In this document: positions 1-9,034 of the stretch, in pieces
How the letters are laid out: each line of letters begins with the position of its first letter
How positions within the stretch are numbered: the first letter of the stretch is position 1
Source: Sphingomonas folli
GTDB lineage: Bacteria; Pseudomonadota; Alphaproteobacteria; Sphingomonadales; Sphingomonadaceae
DNA: 64,000 nt
Direction: 5' to 3'
NCBI RefSeq assembly: GCF_019429525.1
Contig: NZ_JAHXZL010000012.1
Span: 62,001-126,000, forward strand
Notes under the pieces: model-generated
What the model was told of the DNA's origin: nothing
The model's input: only the letters and a program-made list of their open reading frames with translations
Databases searched by the model: none
Position numbers and translations under genes: made by a program

Positions 1-1393
1 TGGCAGGATCACTGTCAGGCGAGATGATCATCGACGGCACGCCGCTGCCGACCGAGGTGGTCAGCCGCTCGGCGGTGGACGCGAGGATGACGATCGAGCG
101 CTGCCCGTCGGTGACGCCGCGGATATACTGGAAGTCGCCGTTGATCGTCAGCCGGTCGCTCGGCCGCCATTTGGCGTTGAGCGAATAGTCGTTGGTGACG
201 GAATGGCGCTGTTCGAGGCTGGTGTTTGCGTTGATCGGCACGTTGACGAAGGTGCCGCTGCGGAAATTGCCCTCGCTGTCGTAGGTGAACGGCTGGGTGA
301 AGTCCGGCGTGATCGGATTGTCGCCGGTGTAGGCGAAGAAGCTGTAGTCGCCGTAACGGAATTTGTAGTCCGAGCGAACATATTCGGCGGTGACGTCGAT
401 CGTGTCGGTCGGCCGCCACTGCACCGCGGCGTCGATGCCGAGGCGGCGGCGATCGCCGAGATATTGGCCGATGCCGACGCCGTGCGAGAGGTACGTCGGC
501 TGGCCGAGCCGGCCTAGGCCCTGGGCGGTGGCATAGTCGGTCGCGTTGACCGGCTGGCCGCTCGCGTTCAGCTGGTCGTTGAGCAGGTAGAAGGGCTGGC
601 TGGAGATCTGGTCCTGGCGGAACGCGGTCTCCTGATAGGCAACGTCGAGCAGCACGCCGATCTCGCCGACGCCGGTCTGCCAGCGATCCGACACGAGCAG
701 GTTCGCCTGCGGCTTTGTGCCGTCGTACAGGTCGTAATAGTTGGCGGTCGCGCTCGCGGAGAGCTTGAAGCCGTCGAAGTCGAACGGCTTGCGCGTGCGC
801 AGGTTGACGAGGCCGCCGATGCCGCCCTCGATCAGATTGGCCGAGGGATTCTTGTAGACGTCGACCCCGGCGAGCAACTCGGAGGGCACGTCCTCCAGGC
901 TCAGCGTGCGACCGTTGTTGGCGGTGAACACGTCGCGCCCGTTGATCTCGGTGCGCACCTGACTGAGCCCGCGGATCGCGATCGAGCTGCCCTCGCCGAA
1001 GCTGCGCTGGATCTGGATGCCGGTGATCCGCTGCAGCGCTTCGGCGACGTTGCGATCGGGCAGCTTGCCGATGTCCTCGGCGACGATCGAGTCGACGATC
1101 TGGTCGGCGTTGCGCTTGATCCCCTGCGCGCTGCTGAGGCTGGCGCGGACGCCGGTGACGACGATGTCGCCGCCGCTTGCATCGCTGTTCCCGCTATTAG
1201 GATCGACGGTTCCTTGGTCGCCGCTCGGCGCGGTGACGCCGCTGCCCGTGCCCGGCTGCTGAGCCGTGGGAGGGGAGCCTTCCCGCGTCTGCGCGTGCGC
1301 GGGCGCGCCCGCGAGCAGCAGCGCCGTCGCCGATGCCGTCAGCGACAGCCGCGCGCGCGCGCCGCGCGCGATCAGACCGTTACCCGTCACCAT
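1..1393 (-). CDS. TonB-dependent receptor, N-terminal half (runs off left edge)
   Basis: Outer-membrane receptor for TonB-driven uptake, probably of a saccharide. The frame is open from the ATG at 1393 to the left edge (464 residues; complete relatives have about 900-1000). A signal peptide of about 35 residues ends near ARAQ/AHAQ. A low-complexity linker is followed by the TonB box-like start IVVTGVRASLSSAQ and the plug domain (IVAEDIGKLPDRNVAEALQR, INGRDVF, VPSELLAGVDVYK). AGGGAGG at 1400-1406 puts the start at 1393 rather than at the adjacent upstream ATG at 1399. It is clearly related to the receptor at 22089. An SGNH esterase is transcribed divergently, which fits carbohydrate uptake and de-esterification, though the substrate is not known. 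Confidence 0.9.
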   Translation of the reverse strand, partial: MVTGNGLIARGARARLSLTASATALLLAGAPAHAQTREGSPPTAQQPGTGSGVTAPSGDQGTVDPNSGNSDASGGDIVVTGVRASLSSAQGIKRNADQIVDSIVAEDIGKLPDRNVAEALQRITGIQIQRSFGEGSSIAIRGLSQVRTEINGRDVFTANNGRTLSLEDVPSELLAGVDVYKNPSANLIEGGIGGLVNLRTRKPFDFDGFKLSASATANYYDLYDGTKPQANLLVSDRWQTGVGEIGVLLDVAYQETAFRQDQISSQPFYLLNDQLNASGQPVNATDYATAQGLGRLGQPTYLSHGVGIGQYLGDRRRLGIDAAVQWRPTDTIDVTAEYVRSDYKFRYGDYSFFAYTGDNPITPDFTQPFTYDSEGNFRSGTFVNVPINANTSLEQRHSVTNDYSLNAKWRPSDRLTINGDFQYIRGVTDGQRSIVILASTAERLTTSVGSGVPSMIISPDSDPA

Positions 1394-1568
1394 CCTCATC
1401 CTCCCTACGCCGGCGGGAAGCTACGCCGGCCAGCCCTTGACCTGCGGACGTCTCGTTTCACCTCGGCGTCCTGAGAGCGTTCTCTACAGCAGTGCGTGCC
1501 ACATTCATATATGAATTGCTTGCCTGAGGTGATCGGCCCATTGTGGCTCTGACGAGGGGAGAGGCGGA
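1394..1568. promoter_or_regulatory. Divergent promoter region with palindrome
   Basis: Intergenic region between the TonB receptor (minus) and the esterase (plus). It contains the perfect 14-bp palindrome ATTCATATATGAAT at 1503-1516, in an otherwise GC-rich stretch, and an imperfect dyad GAGAGCGTTCTC near 1473-1484. Either could be the operator of a regulator controlling both genes. No regulator gene is adjacent. The palindrome is seen directly; its function is inferred. Confidence 0.45.
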
Positions 1569-2396
1569 ATGCGACGCATCGGAAAGTGCCTGCTCGGCGC
1601 TCTCGCCGTCACGGCGACGTCAGGGATCTCAGGAGCCGCGAGCCCCGCCGACGAACCGGTCCATCAGAGCTCGCCAGAGCGGCGTACCGTTCCGGAGAGA
1701 GACTGGGGACCGTGGCTGGGACCGTTCCGTACCCTGCTGGTGCCGAGTCTGATGCAGGATTTCGGCGAGCGGTATCTGTACGCCGACGCCAATCGCGTGC
1801 TCGGGCCGCCACGCACGGGCGAACGGAGGGTCGTCTTCCTAGGCGACTCGATAACCGACCGTTGGGATCTGGCACGCTCCTTCCCCGGGAAGCCGTACGT
1901 CAACCGCGGGATCGGCAGCCAGGTGACAAGCCAGCTGATCCTGCGCTTCCACCAGGACGTGATCGCGTTACGCCCAGCGGCAGTGGTGATCCTGGCCGGC
2001 GTGAATGACGTGCAGGGCTTCCTCCAGCAGGAGAGCGACGAACAGATCGAGTCCAACTGGGAGGCGCTCGGCGATCTGGCGGATCGTCACTCCATCAAGG
2101 TGGTCTTCGGTTCGCTCCTGCCCGTCAACGGCGACATGCCAGCGGCTCGCGATGTGCTGCGCGAGCGTGACCCGGCACGACTGCGACGTCTGAACGCGTG
2201 GCTGCGGGACCTCTGCAGGAGGCGGGGATACGCGTACGCCGACTACTACGCCGTGCTCGTGGACGCGCGCGGTCTGATGCGTCCCGAGATGACGATCGAC
2301 GGCGTCCACCCTCTACGCGAAGGATATGCCCGCATGGCTCCGGTGGCGAGCGGCGCCATCTCGCAGGCACTCGCGGCGTCGCGCCCCGCCTCATGA
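1569..2396 (+). CDS. Secreted SGNH/GDSL-type esterase
   Basis: Lipase/acylhydrolase of the SGNH family, probably removing acetyl or other acyl groups from a carbohydrate in the periplasm. All four blocks are visible: GDSITDRW with nucleophile Ser94; NRGIGSQ (block II Gly); GVND (block III Asn146); and DGVHP with the Asp244/His247 pair. The first ~25 residues form a signal peptide (LLGALAVTATSGISGAAS). GAGGGGAGAGGCGGA precedes the ATG. The 275-aa length is normal for the family. It is divergent from the TonB receptor and could serve the same substrate. The exact ester is unknown. Confidence 0.88.
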   Translation: MRRIGKCLLGALAVTATSGISGAASPADEPVHQSSPERRTVPERDWGPWLGPFRTLLVPSLMQDFGERYLYADANRVLGPPRTGERRVVFLGDSITDRWDLARSFPGKPYVNRGIGSQVTSQLILRFHQDVIALRPAAVVILAGVNDVQGFLQQESDEQIESNWEALGDLADRHSIKVVFGSLLPVNGDMPAARDVLRERDPARLRRLNAWLRDLCRRRGYAYADYYAVLVDARGLMRPEMTIDGVHPLREGYARMAPVASGAISQALAASRPAS

Positions 2397-2511
2397 AAGG
2401 AGGCCGGCCCGAGATCCTCGGATTGCCTCGCGGTTGCCGCTCCTTGCCGCCCGGCGACAGCGAACCCTCTACTTAATCTTTCGGTGACGTATCCAGTCGT
2501 AGCCACGGCGC

Positions 2512-2991
2512 ATGAACGATCTTTGGCGCATGGCCGACGAGATGGCGGCGACGCTTGACACCTTCGAGCCTCTCGTCCTCGGGGAGGTACCGGCCGAAAC
2601 CCAGATCCTCGTCAGGGCCCGGGTCACTCTCGTCAGATGCGTGAACGCGTACATCGGCTGCCTGTCGGACCGCGTGCGCGCAGCGGGTCCCGATCAAGGC
2701 ACGTTGCGCCTGCGGCGCATGCATGACGACGTGGTCGAGCTGCGTGCCAGGTACTCCACTCACATCGGCAGGTTCGACGCTCGCACCATGCTCTCGGATT
2801 GGAGTGCCTACGGACATGCGTGCAGCGATCTCGTCGCCGCCATGCGCCGGCACCTGGCCGAAGTGCGCAATCATCTGTCGGAGGACGGGGGCCGCGTCAT
2901 GGCGGCTCACGCATGGCGCCACGAACGCTCGGACAGGACCGGCTCCGATCAAGCACGCGCTCGACACGGTGATCAGGTCGTCATCAGCTGA
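2512..2991 (+). CDS. Hypothetical helical protein
   Basis: 159 aa, no family recognised. The central part is rich in Leu/Arg/His and looks helical, with spaced histidines (MHDD, YSTHIGRF, YGHACSD, RRHLAEVRNHL) that faintly recall four-helix HHE/hemerythrin-like proteins. This resemblance is too weak for a call. The C-terminal 25 residues are Arg/Asp/His-rich and probably disordered. No good ribosome binding site precedes the ATG. It could be a degenerate or spurious frame. Confidence 0.45.
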   Translation: MNDLWRMADEMAATLDTFEPLVLGEVPAETQILVRARVTLVRCVNAYIGCLSDRVRAAGPDQGTLRLRRMHDDVVELRARYSTHIGRFDARTMLSDWSAYGHACSDLVAAMRRHLAEVRNHLSEDGGRVMAAHAWRHERSDRTGSDQARARHGDQVVIS

Positions 2992-3397
2992 GCGACGATG
3001 GACGATCGCCACACGGCACCGGACGCTCCTGCGCGATCACCCTGTCCCGTCACGCCATTCGCGACGGGCAGAAGACGATGCGCGCGGGTTCGCCGTCCTC
3101 CCGCGCGGATCACGACCATCCGATCGATGGGCAAGGCACCGACGCTCGTTCCCTGACCTGAACCGGAGCGAGCGAAATCGCGCGTCCTGAGTGATGGATG
3201 ATTTCGGGCGCTCGTCCGCGACATACAGGGTGAAGCGCTCCGGGCAGCCCTAGTCACAAGAGCGAGATCACGAGCGTGCCGATGGCTGGCCATCCCGCCT
3301 CCTGTGCACATGCGCCGGCCATGCCCGACGCGTACGACCAGACGTCTATCCAAGCGACAAGCGACCCACTAACGAGCCGCGCGAGATCGGAGTTCAC
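2992..3397. other. Intergenic, no gene seen
   Basis: About 400 bases between the hypothetical protein and the phosphoribosyltransferase. The open frames here are arginine-rich, without start context or family motifs. A GGAG just upstream of 3398 is the ribosome binding site of the next gene. Confidence 0.5.
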
Positions 3398-4123
3398 GTG
3401 CGCCTACCCTGGAATGGAGGATGCCCTCCGGTCATCATACACCGCGCTCGAGACGAGGTCTTCGGCCACTGGTGCTACAAGCTGGCCAAGCACCACGGCG
3501 ACGAGAAGCGTGCGCTGCTTCTTTGTGAGAAGCTCCACCGCGAGGAGGCACTCGAGAGGATCTACGATCAGACGTTCGGAACGGATCCGCGCCCGTTCGT
3601 CGTGGCGCCCGCACGTCCCTTGGGCGGAACGAACAACGCGCTCGGCCGCACGTTCGCGCGCTACGTCGCGCAGGAACTCGGCCTTGGTGTCAGCAATGCC
3701 ATCTTCCAGACCAATGCGGTCAGACGGGACTCGATCAGAAGTCCGTTCTTCAGACTGTCCCAGTCCCCGACTTTCGACGGCGAGGTGGCTGCGGGAGCCA
3801 ACTACCTGCTCGTGGACGACGTCTTCACCCTTGGCGGAACGCTGGCCTGTCTGCGCGGGTTCATCGAGAGCGCTGGCGGTCGTGTGGTTGGAATGACGGC
3901 ATTGGCGGAAAAGGGTGGACGGGATGTACAGGTTTCACTTGCAAAGGGCACGTTGGATGCGCTTAATGGAGCGCACGATGGCGCTCTTGCAGCTCTCATT
4001 CAACAGCGGGCGGGTTTCGCGCTCGACTGTCTCACTGAGCCTGAAGGTAGATACCTTCTCGAGCAGCCGTCCCTTGACGACATCAGAGCTGGCTTCGATC
4101 GCGCGGCAGACGGCCGACCTTGA
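3398..4123 (+). CDS. Phosphoribosyltransferase-domain protein
   Basis: 241 aa with a type I PRTase domain. The PRPP loop is LLVDDVFTLGGT (Val139-Thr148, acidic pair Asp140/Asp141), in a segment typical of PRTases found on plasmids and integrative elements (GGTNNALGRTFARYVAQELG, IFQTNAVRR, and a C-terminal LTEPEGRYLL). The first ~70 residues are Lys/Glu-rich and unassigned. The start is GTG with GGAG five bases upstream. It converges with the RT gene at 4771-6561. PRTases occur as partners in some retron systems and also beside methyltransferases on conjugative elements. The present role and substrate are not known. Confidence 0.8.
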   Translation: MRLPWNGGCPPVIIHRARDEVFGHWCYKLAKHHGDEKRALLLCEKLHREEALERIYDQTFGTDPRPFVVAPARPLGGTNNALGRTFARYVAQELGLGVSNAIFQTNAVRRDSIRSPFFRLSQSPTFDGEVAAGANYLLVDDVFTLGGTLACLRGFIESAGGRVVGMTALAEKGGRDVQVSLAKGTLDALNGAHDGALAALIQQRAGFALDCLTEPEGRYLLEQPSLDDIRAGFDRAADGRP

Positions 4124-4770
4124 CGCCCGGCTAGACCGCCTGTTCGCCTCCCGCAAGCCGAGATCGGACTTCTCCTCCCGGCGCGGGTCCACCCAGCCTT
4201 CCACCTGATCGGTGCCGATCGCCGATCGGAAGGTGTTGGCAGCGCCGGGTCTTGGCGGCCGCATCGCCGGTTAGATGGATCCTGCACATGCCCTCTACGA
4301 CCCGCGGCATGTGGCGACGGCAGATCCAGCGTCCCTCTCCCCTCAGATCGTCCTCAGGGTCTCGGCAGCGTCCCGGCTGGAACCCCTCCCTGTACCCGGC
4401 AGCCTAGGAGGCTGATCGGACCGGCTGGTCGAACGAAGGTGAAGAGGAGCTGAGCCGCCATCACCTTCGATGATGCCGACGACGCCGCTGCTGGTCGTGC
4501 GAGCCATCGATCAACTCCTCGTCGGCCGACCGACAGGCGCATGCTCGATTGATCATGCGGATCCTGCGCGAAAAGGCCGCACGTGGCTGGCAGGATCGCG
4601 ATCCGCGTTGTCGATGCCCCGCACGCCGCGCGCCGCTCGCACGACGGCAGCTTGGCGAAAGCCATCATGGCCTCCCATTGCTGCGATCGCCGCCCTGATC
4701 GTCGTACGACGGACGGTCCGGAGGAGCGACGATGCGGCGACCTCCCGCAAGGCGACTTCCGCTGATGCGC
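4124..4770. other. Convergent intergenic region, no gene seen
   Basis: About 650 bases between the 3' ends of the PRTase and RT genes. Frames up to 124 codons exist on both strands, but none has a plausible start site, motif or balanced composition. No strong terminator hairpin was recognised. Confidence 0.45.
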
Positions 4771-6561
4771 TCATGGTGCGTCGTTTCCAGCGTCGTTCCA
4801 TGGCCGGATTGGGCGGCGGCGAGAGTACTCCGTCCAGTCGGTGAGATCGAGGATCAACCTGTACTTGTCCCTGAGCCGCTCGAACATGAGCCGCTCCCTC
4901 CTCTCCGGTCTGCCATCAGGCACGGGAGGCGACCTGAGGTACCTTCCAAGCACACCCAACAGGAAGTCGGGAACACTGATCCCGAGGTGCGGCTTGTTCA
5001 CGAACTCCACCCCGACCCCTACCGGCCGCCTGTCATCGCGGTCCTTCAGCCTACGCTGCGCCGTCGCGACGCATTCCTCGATCCCGCCCCGGCCGACCTT
5101 GTCGTTCGCCTCGCAGAACACGTAGGCGTACTGGCTCTCCGCCGCCATGAGCCTACGTTCAATCATGGCTCCGAGCAGACGCAGGTATGTTTCCTCGTAG
5201 GCAGCCGGATCCGGGAGGTCGGCGAAGGCGACGAAGCCTTCGAACCGCATCGACGCCAGTCTCGTGACATAGGCGAGGCGAAGATCCTCGGTGGCGTCGG
5301 CGAAGTGCAGCCCGCGGCGTCTGAGCGCGTCAACGTTCCCGTCGGAGAACGGGTCGGTCATCGCCGCAGCCAGGATGGCCGCACCCTCGCCGGCGATCAG
5401 AGGTCCGTGCTGAGTGATCGCGATGCACAGCGCGAGTATCCGCTCTCCATCACGGTCGAATTCGGCTTCGTCTATGAACATGTAGAAGGGTGCGCGGTGC
5501 TGTCCCCGCGGCACGAAGCTGGGGCTCATGCCGTTGTCTTTCAGCAGCGCCCGCCATTCCGTCCGAAGGCGCGGCGCGATGCGGGGTTCGTGATGAACGA
5601 CGAATCGCACCATGCCATCCAGTCGATTGACCTGCTGCTGAATGACCCGATCGTCGTTGACGCCCAGATGACGCAGGTGATCGGCGAGACCGAACTTGCG
5701 GGCGTAGTGGAGCTCCTGCCGTAGCCGACGCTTGCGTTCCCGTGGGACATGGGGCCCGACCCCATCGCTGACGCTCAGTCCGGTCACATAATGAGCTTGG
5801 CCGATCCTCGAGCGACGCGTCTTGCGCTCCGACAACCCGAAGCCGTTCTCCGCCAGGATCCGACGCACGTCTTCCACATCGGGGAGTTCGTCATCGCTCG
5901 AGAAGCTCATGTCGTCGACGTAGCGGGTGTAGACAGCACCGCGCCGAGCGGCGAGCGCGTCACATGCTACGTCAATCGGCAGCGACACGGCGTTCGAAAG
6001 CACCGGACTGGTCGGTAGACCGAGCGGCAGCGATCCTCCAATCGTGACGAAGCGCGCCAGCAGCTCAGCCACCGATGTCTCCACGCCCACCTCCGTGAAC
6101 AGCCGCTCGATCCGCGCGCGCGTGATCGTCGGAAAGAAATCCTGCACATCCACACCGAGCAGATGCCGATGACCGGAATGAACGGTCGCGTTCTCGCGAA
6201 TGTTTCTGCCTGGCAGGAAGCCGAAGGCGCAATCGTGGGTGAAGCCGGCAAGCGTCAGCCGGAAGAAGGAGTCCAGCCTGCGCGCGAGTGCCTTGTACTC
6301 CGATTTGGCGAGAACAGGCTCCCAAGCCGTCCGGAACTCGCCCTTGCGCCTACGCTTCGGTATGTCGTGGCGGAGGAACACGGGAATCTCGAGGACCTGG
6401 ACCTTCTCCGTCTCGGGCGCTTCCGACCCGACACGCCGAGGAGGCGGCACGAAGTCCAGAACCGCGTCGAAGGTGGCGAGATCGGTGCCGATCGCCGCGA
6501 TCAGCGCCTCACGGTTCGTCACGCGTCGAAGATCGTATCTGAACGCCACAATCCCATCCAT
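4771..6561 (-). CDS. Retron-type reverse transcriptase fused to DUF3800
   Basis: 596 aa from the ATG at 6561. Residues ~60-320 are a retron RT: NAxxH motif (NATVH, 124-128) before the first catalytic Asp (GVDVQDFFPTI, Asp138), LPLGLPTSPVLSN (178-190), the YVDD active site (214-217), and VTGLSV (259-264) with VPRERKRRLR. NAxxH and VTG are retron hallmarks. Residues ~357-585 match DUF3800: FYMFIDEAEFD (metal-binding acidic start), VFCEANDK, then GISVPDFLLGVLGRYL, the usual ADxxxG-like end. DUF3800 is RNase H-like and would be the effector of an RT-effector fusion. The start has no clear RBS. The frame stays open upstream to 7191, but that part is not protein-like and overlaps the structured RNA. 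Function in anti-phage defence is inferred. Confidence 0.88.
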   Translation of the reverse strand: MDGIVAFRYDLRRVTNREALIAAIGTDLATFDAVLDFVPPPRRVGSEAPETEKVQVLEIPVFLRHDIPKRRRKGEFRTAWEPVLAKSEYKALARRLDSFFRLTLAGFTHDCAFGFLPGRNIRENATVHSGHRHLLGVDVQDFFPTITRARIERLFTEVGVETSVAELLARFVTIGGSLPLGLPTSPVLSNAVSLPIDVACDALAARRGAVYTRYVDDMSFSSDDELPDVEDVRRILAENGFGLSERKTRRSRIGQAHYVTGLSVSDGVGPHVPRERKRRLRQELHYARKFGLADHLRHLGVNDDRVIQQQVNRLDGMVRFVVHHEPRIAPRLRTEWRALLKDNGMSPSFVPRGQHRAPFYMFIDEAEFDRDGERILALCIAITQHGPLIAGEGAAILAAAMTDPFSDGNVDALRRRGLHFADATEDLRLAYVTRLASMRFEGFVAFADLPDPAAYEETYLRLLGAMIERRLMAAESQYAYVFCEANDKVGRGGIEECVATAQRRLKDRDDRRPVGVGVEFVNKPHLGISVPDFLLGVLGRYLRSPPVPDGRPERRERLMFERLRDKYRLILDLTDWTEYSRRRPIRPWNDAGNDAP

Positions 6562-6608
6562 GGAGAGGGCCGGCCGGCTGCAGGAAGCAAGTGGTACTTC
6601 AACAAGCA

Positions 6609-6813
6609 GGCGCGACTCGCGCCTTGAACCTTGTGGACGACCGACCCTCCAGGCAGGAGGGTAGCGTCGGGCCCGTCGAGTGCAATCCCAATCACAGGTG
6701 ACCGCAAACGCGCCATCTGCGGTCCGCACGTCCGAGCCTGCCATGTTCGACGACGCAATGGCTTTGCAGTTCGGGAGGAGCAGCCGCCATTGCGCAAGCG
6801 GTACGGTCGCGAG
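6609..6813 (-). ncRNA. Candidate retron msr-msd RNA
   Basis: Directly upstream of the RT start, on its strand, four hairpins occur in ~200 bases. Perfect arms: 6754-6762 with 6786-6794 (CGCAATGGC, 23-nt loop); 6700-6706 with 6718-6724 (GACCGCA, 11-nt loop); 6644-6650 with 6656-6662 (ACCCTCC, 5-nt loop); 6609-6614 with 6618-6623 (GGCGCG, 3-nt loop). Segments 6805-6813 and 6616-6623 can pair (CTCGCGaCC with GGCGCGAG in the RNA) as possible a1/a2 ends, although this competes with the last hairpin. Retron RNAs lie at this place and are of this size. The branching guanosine was not identified, so the ends are approximate. Confidence 0.5.
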
Positions 6814-7627
6814 CCGAGCAGGTCGCACCGCGCAGGCGTGACGTGCCCCCACCCGTCGTGCGTTGACCCAACTCAAGCTGGACGTCGCAGACCTGAGGAT
6901 GGACCGTACGAGGCGGTGACGCCTTGAGGAAGAGCAGACCATCGCCCCACTGACGCACACCGTCGCGGGCGCGCGGCGAAGAGCCTCCCGCCGGGTTTGG
7001 TCCAGCATGCGCCACAGCTGATCGGTTGCGGCGAGCGTCAGGCCTTCATCATTTTCGGCATGGAAACGGCCGCCTGTCGAGATGCTGCCGCGTAGCGATG
7101 ATGACGCCGTGCGCGCGGCTGCGCGAGCTTGCATCGGATCACCACCGCCTCGAGTACCCCCGCCTCCGCCCTTTCTGGCTCCGAGTGCCACTCGTGAACC
7201 GCACGAAGCGGCATCTCGCGCGCGAGAAATTGCAGCGCCGGCCCGCCATCGTCTTCAGCCAGGCCCTTTCATCAATCTTGCAGCCACGCCCATCGTCCAT
7301 GATCTCGGTGAGCCACTCACCTCTCTGCAAGGGCGTCCGGCCGGGTCGGTCGCAACCGACCGCCGCCGCCGTAGCAACGACTGCATGGCAGCATCACGCG
7401 CTGCCTCGCGCGGCCTCGGCGATCAACGCTCTCCATGTCGACGACGGGATCGCCTCCGACTCCGGCCCGAGGTCCCCGGCCTGCCCCGTGTCCGTTTCCT
7501 CGAAGGCCTTCCATGTCGCCAGGACATGGTCCGGCTTCGAAGGCCGTCACGGATGATGCCTGCAGCCTCGGCGATCGACCGTCGAATACGCATGCGACCA
7601 GCGAAGAAAGGGGCTAAGGGGCACTTC
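6814..7627. promoter_or_regulatory. Intergenic region between RT and ATPase units
   Basis: About 800 bases between the divergently oriented retron and ATPase/HNH units. No supported gene: the frames are Arg/Pro/Ala-rich runs without start context. It must hold the promoter of the retron RNA (minus) and of the ATPase (plus). No consensus -35/-10 pair stood out. Confidence 0.4.
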
Positions 7628-9034
7628 ATGGACAGCGCGGTGAAAAGAGACGAGTTCCACTTCCTCGAACTCACGCTCAGCAACGTCCGATCGTTCGGCA
7701 GCGAGCAGCGGTTCGACTTCCGCGCAGAGGACGGGGGCGCGGCCCGGTGGTGCGTCATCCTCGGAGAGAACGGCGTTGGCAAGACGACCGTCGTGCAGGC
7801 CCTCGCCATGATGCGGCCGGTGCCCGCCTTCGAACGGGGAGCGGATGGCCAGGTCATCCCCCTTCCCGCGAAGAACGACGAGCTGCCGGATCCGGACTGG
7901 GTGGAACCCGACGTCTTCGACTACCAGAATCCGCAGATCCTCGATCTCATCAGGCAGGGCGACGGCGACGTGTCCGCCAGCATGGCCGTTTCACTCGTGA
8001 GCGCGACGGGTCACCAGATCTCGATTGGCTTCAACAGCGCCTCGCGCGGCGGCAAGCTGACATCCGCCAGCCCACGCCCTCAGAAGAGCGCCCTCACCGG
8101 CAAGGGCCCACTCATAATCGGCTACGGTGCATCGAGGCATACCGGATCGCGCAACCTCGAAGACATAGGTGACCAGCGTCCAACCGACGGGCTCTTCGAC
8201 GACCTCATCGAACTTGCCGATGCGGAGGAGGTCCTCGAGACGCTCTACCGCGATCAGCTCGTCGCCCTCGCGTCGGGGCAACCTGAGAAGGCCGGGAGGA
8301 TGCAGGCGCTGCGTGACAGGATGGAGGCGGCGATCCAGTCCATGATGCCGGACGTCGACTACGTGGACGCATCCTCCAGCACCAGGAGACGCGGCGGCGT
8401 CGCGCCTTCCAATGCGGCGTTCCAGACTCCCTCCGCAACGGTGCCGCTGTCCGGGCTCAGTCTAGGGTACAGGGTCATGGTCTCATGGATCATCGATCTA
8501 GCTTGGCGGCTCCACCGATTGCGTCCCGACGACAGGTCGCCGTTCGACGAACACGCCATCGTCATCGTCGACGAGGTGGATCTGCATCTTCATCCGCGAT
8601 GGCAGCGCAGGATCAGGGAGAGGCTTCTCGAGCACTTCCCGAACGTGCAGTTCATCGTGACCGCCCACAGCCCGATCGTGGCGCAGGAGGCCATCGCCAA
8701 CGGTGATCCGGTCGCGGTGGTGAGATGGAATGGAAGCTCCGCCGAGGTGATCAACGATCCGCTCCTGCCTCGGCCGTGGCGATACGACGAGATCCTAGGG
8801 AGCGTCGCATTCGGGCTCGAGACCGGGGTCGATCTGAAATCGTCCGACATCCTGATCGAACGGGATCAGCTTCTGCGAAAGCGCGACCTCTCCGAGCAGG
8901 AGAGAGCGCGCCTCAAGACGCTGAACAGGGTGGTTCACGCCATCGAGGGCGGCGATGCGCCCTACGACGCCGCGTTCGACAAGCTGATGGAGCGCGTGGT
9001 GGAGCTCGAGAGGCAGCTCGCGGAACGGGCATGA
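7628..9034 (+). CDS. AAA family ATPase, Septu PtuA-like
   Basis: 468-aa SMC/OLD-type ATPase of the kind that pairs with HNH nucleases in Septu and type I retron systems. N-terminal LTLSNVRSFG leads into Walker A GENGVGKTT (Gly46-Thr53). Further on come the ABC signature-like segment LSGLSLGYR, Walker B IVIVDEVDLHLHP (~311-323), and a switch histidine in VTAHSPIV (His347). The C-terminal ~80 residues include a Leu/Glu/Arg-rich helix. AAGGGG lies about 8 bases before the ATG. The frame extends further upstream but is not protein-like there. The stop overlaps the next start (ATGA), so ATPase and nuclease are co-translated. In characterised systems, ATP hydrolysis controls the partner nuclease. 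Confidence 0.85.
   Translation: MDSAVKRDEFHFLELTLSNVRSFGSEQRFDFRAEDGGAARWCVILGENGVGKTTVVQALAMMRPVPAFERGADGQVIPLPAKNDELPDPDWVEPDVFDYQNPQILDLIRQGDGDVSASMAVSLVSATGHQISIGFNSASRGGKLTSASPRPQKSALTGKGPLIIGYGASRHTGSRNLEDIGDQRPTDGLFDDLIELADAEEVLETLYRDQLVALASGQPEKAGRMQALRDRMEAAIQSMMPDVDYVDASSSTRRRGGVAPSNAAFQTPSATVPLSGLSLGYRVMVSWIIDLAWRLHRLRPDDRSPFDEHAIVIVDEVDLHLHPRWQRRIRERLLEHFPNVQFIVTAHSPIVAQEAIANGDPVAVVRWNGSSAEVINDPLLPRPWRYDEILGSVAFGLETGVDLKSSDILIERDQLLRKRDLSEQERARLKTLNRVVHAIEGGDAPYDAAFDKLMERVVELERQLAERA

Noticed and set aside
6562-7191. N-terminal extension of the RT frame by 210 codons
   Set aside because: The extension is Arg/Ser/Cys-rich without RT-family similarity and coincides with the hairpins; the family-like sequence begins at the ATG at 6561.
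7082-7627. N-terminal extension of the PtuA-like ATPase
   Set aside because: Low-complexity Arg/Pro sequence; the typical start of such ATPases is just after 7628, where an AAGGGG site is present.
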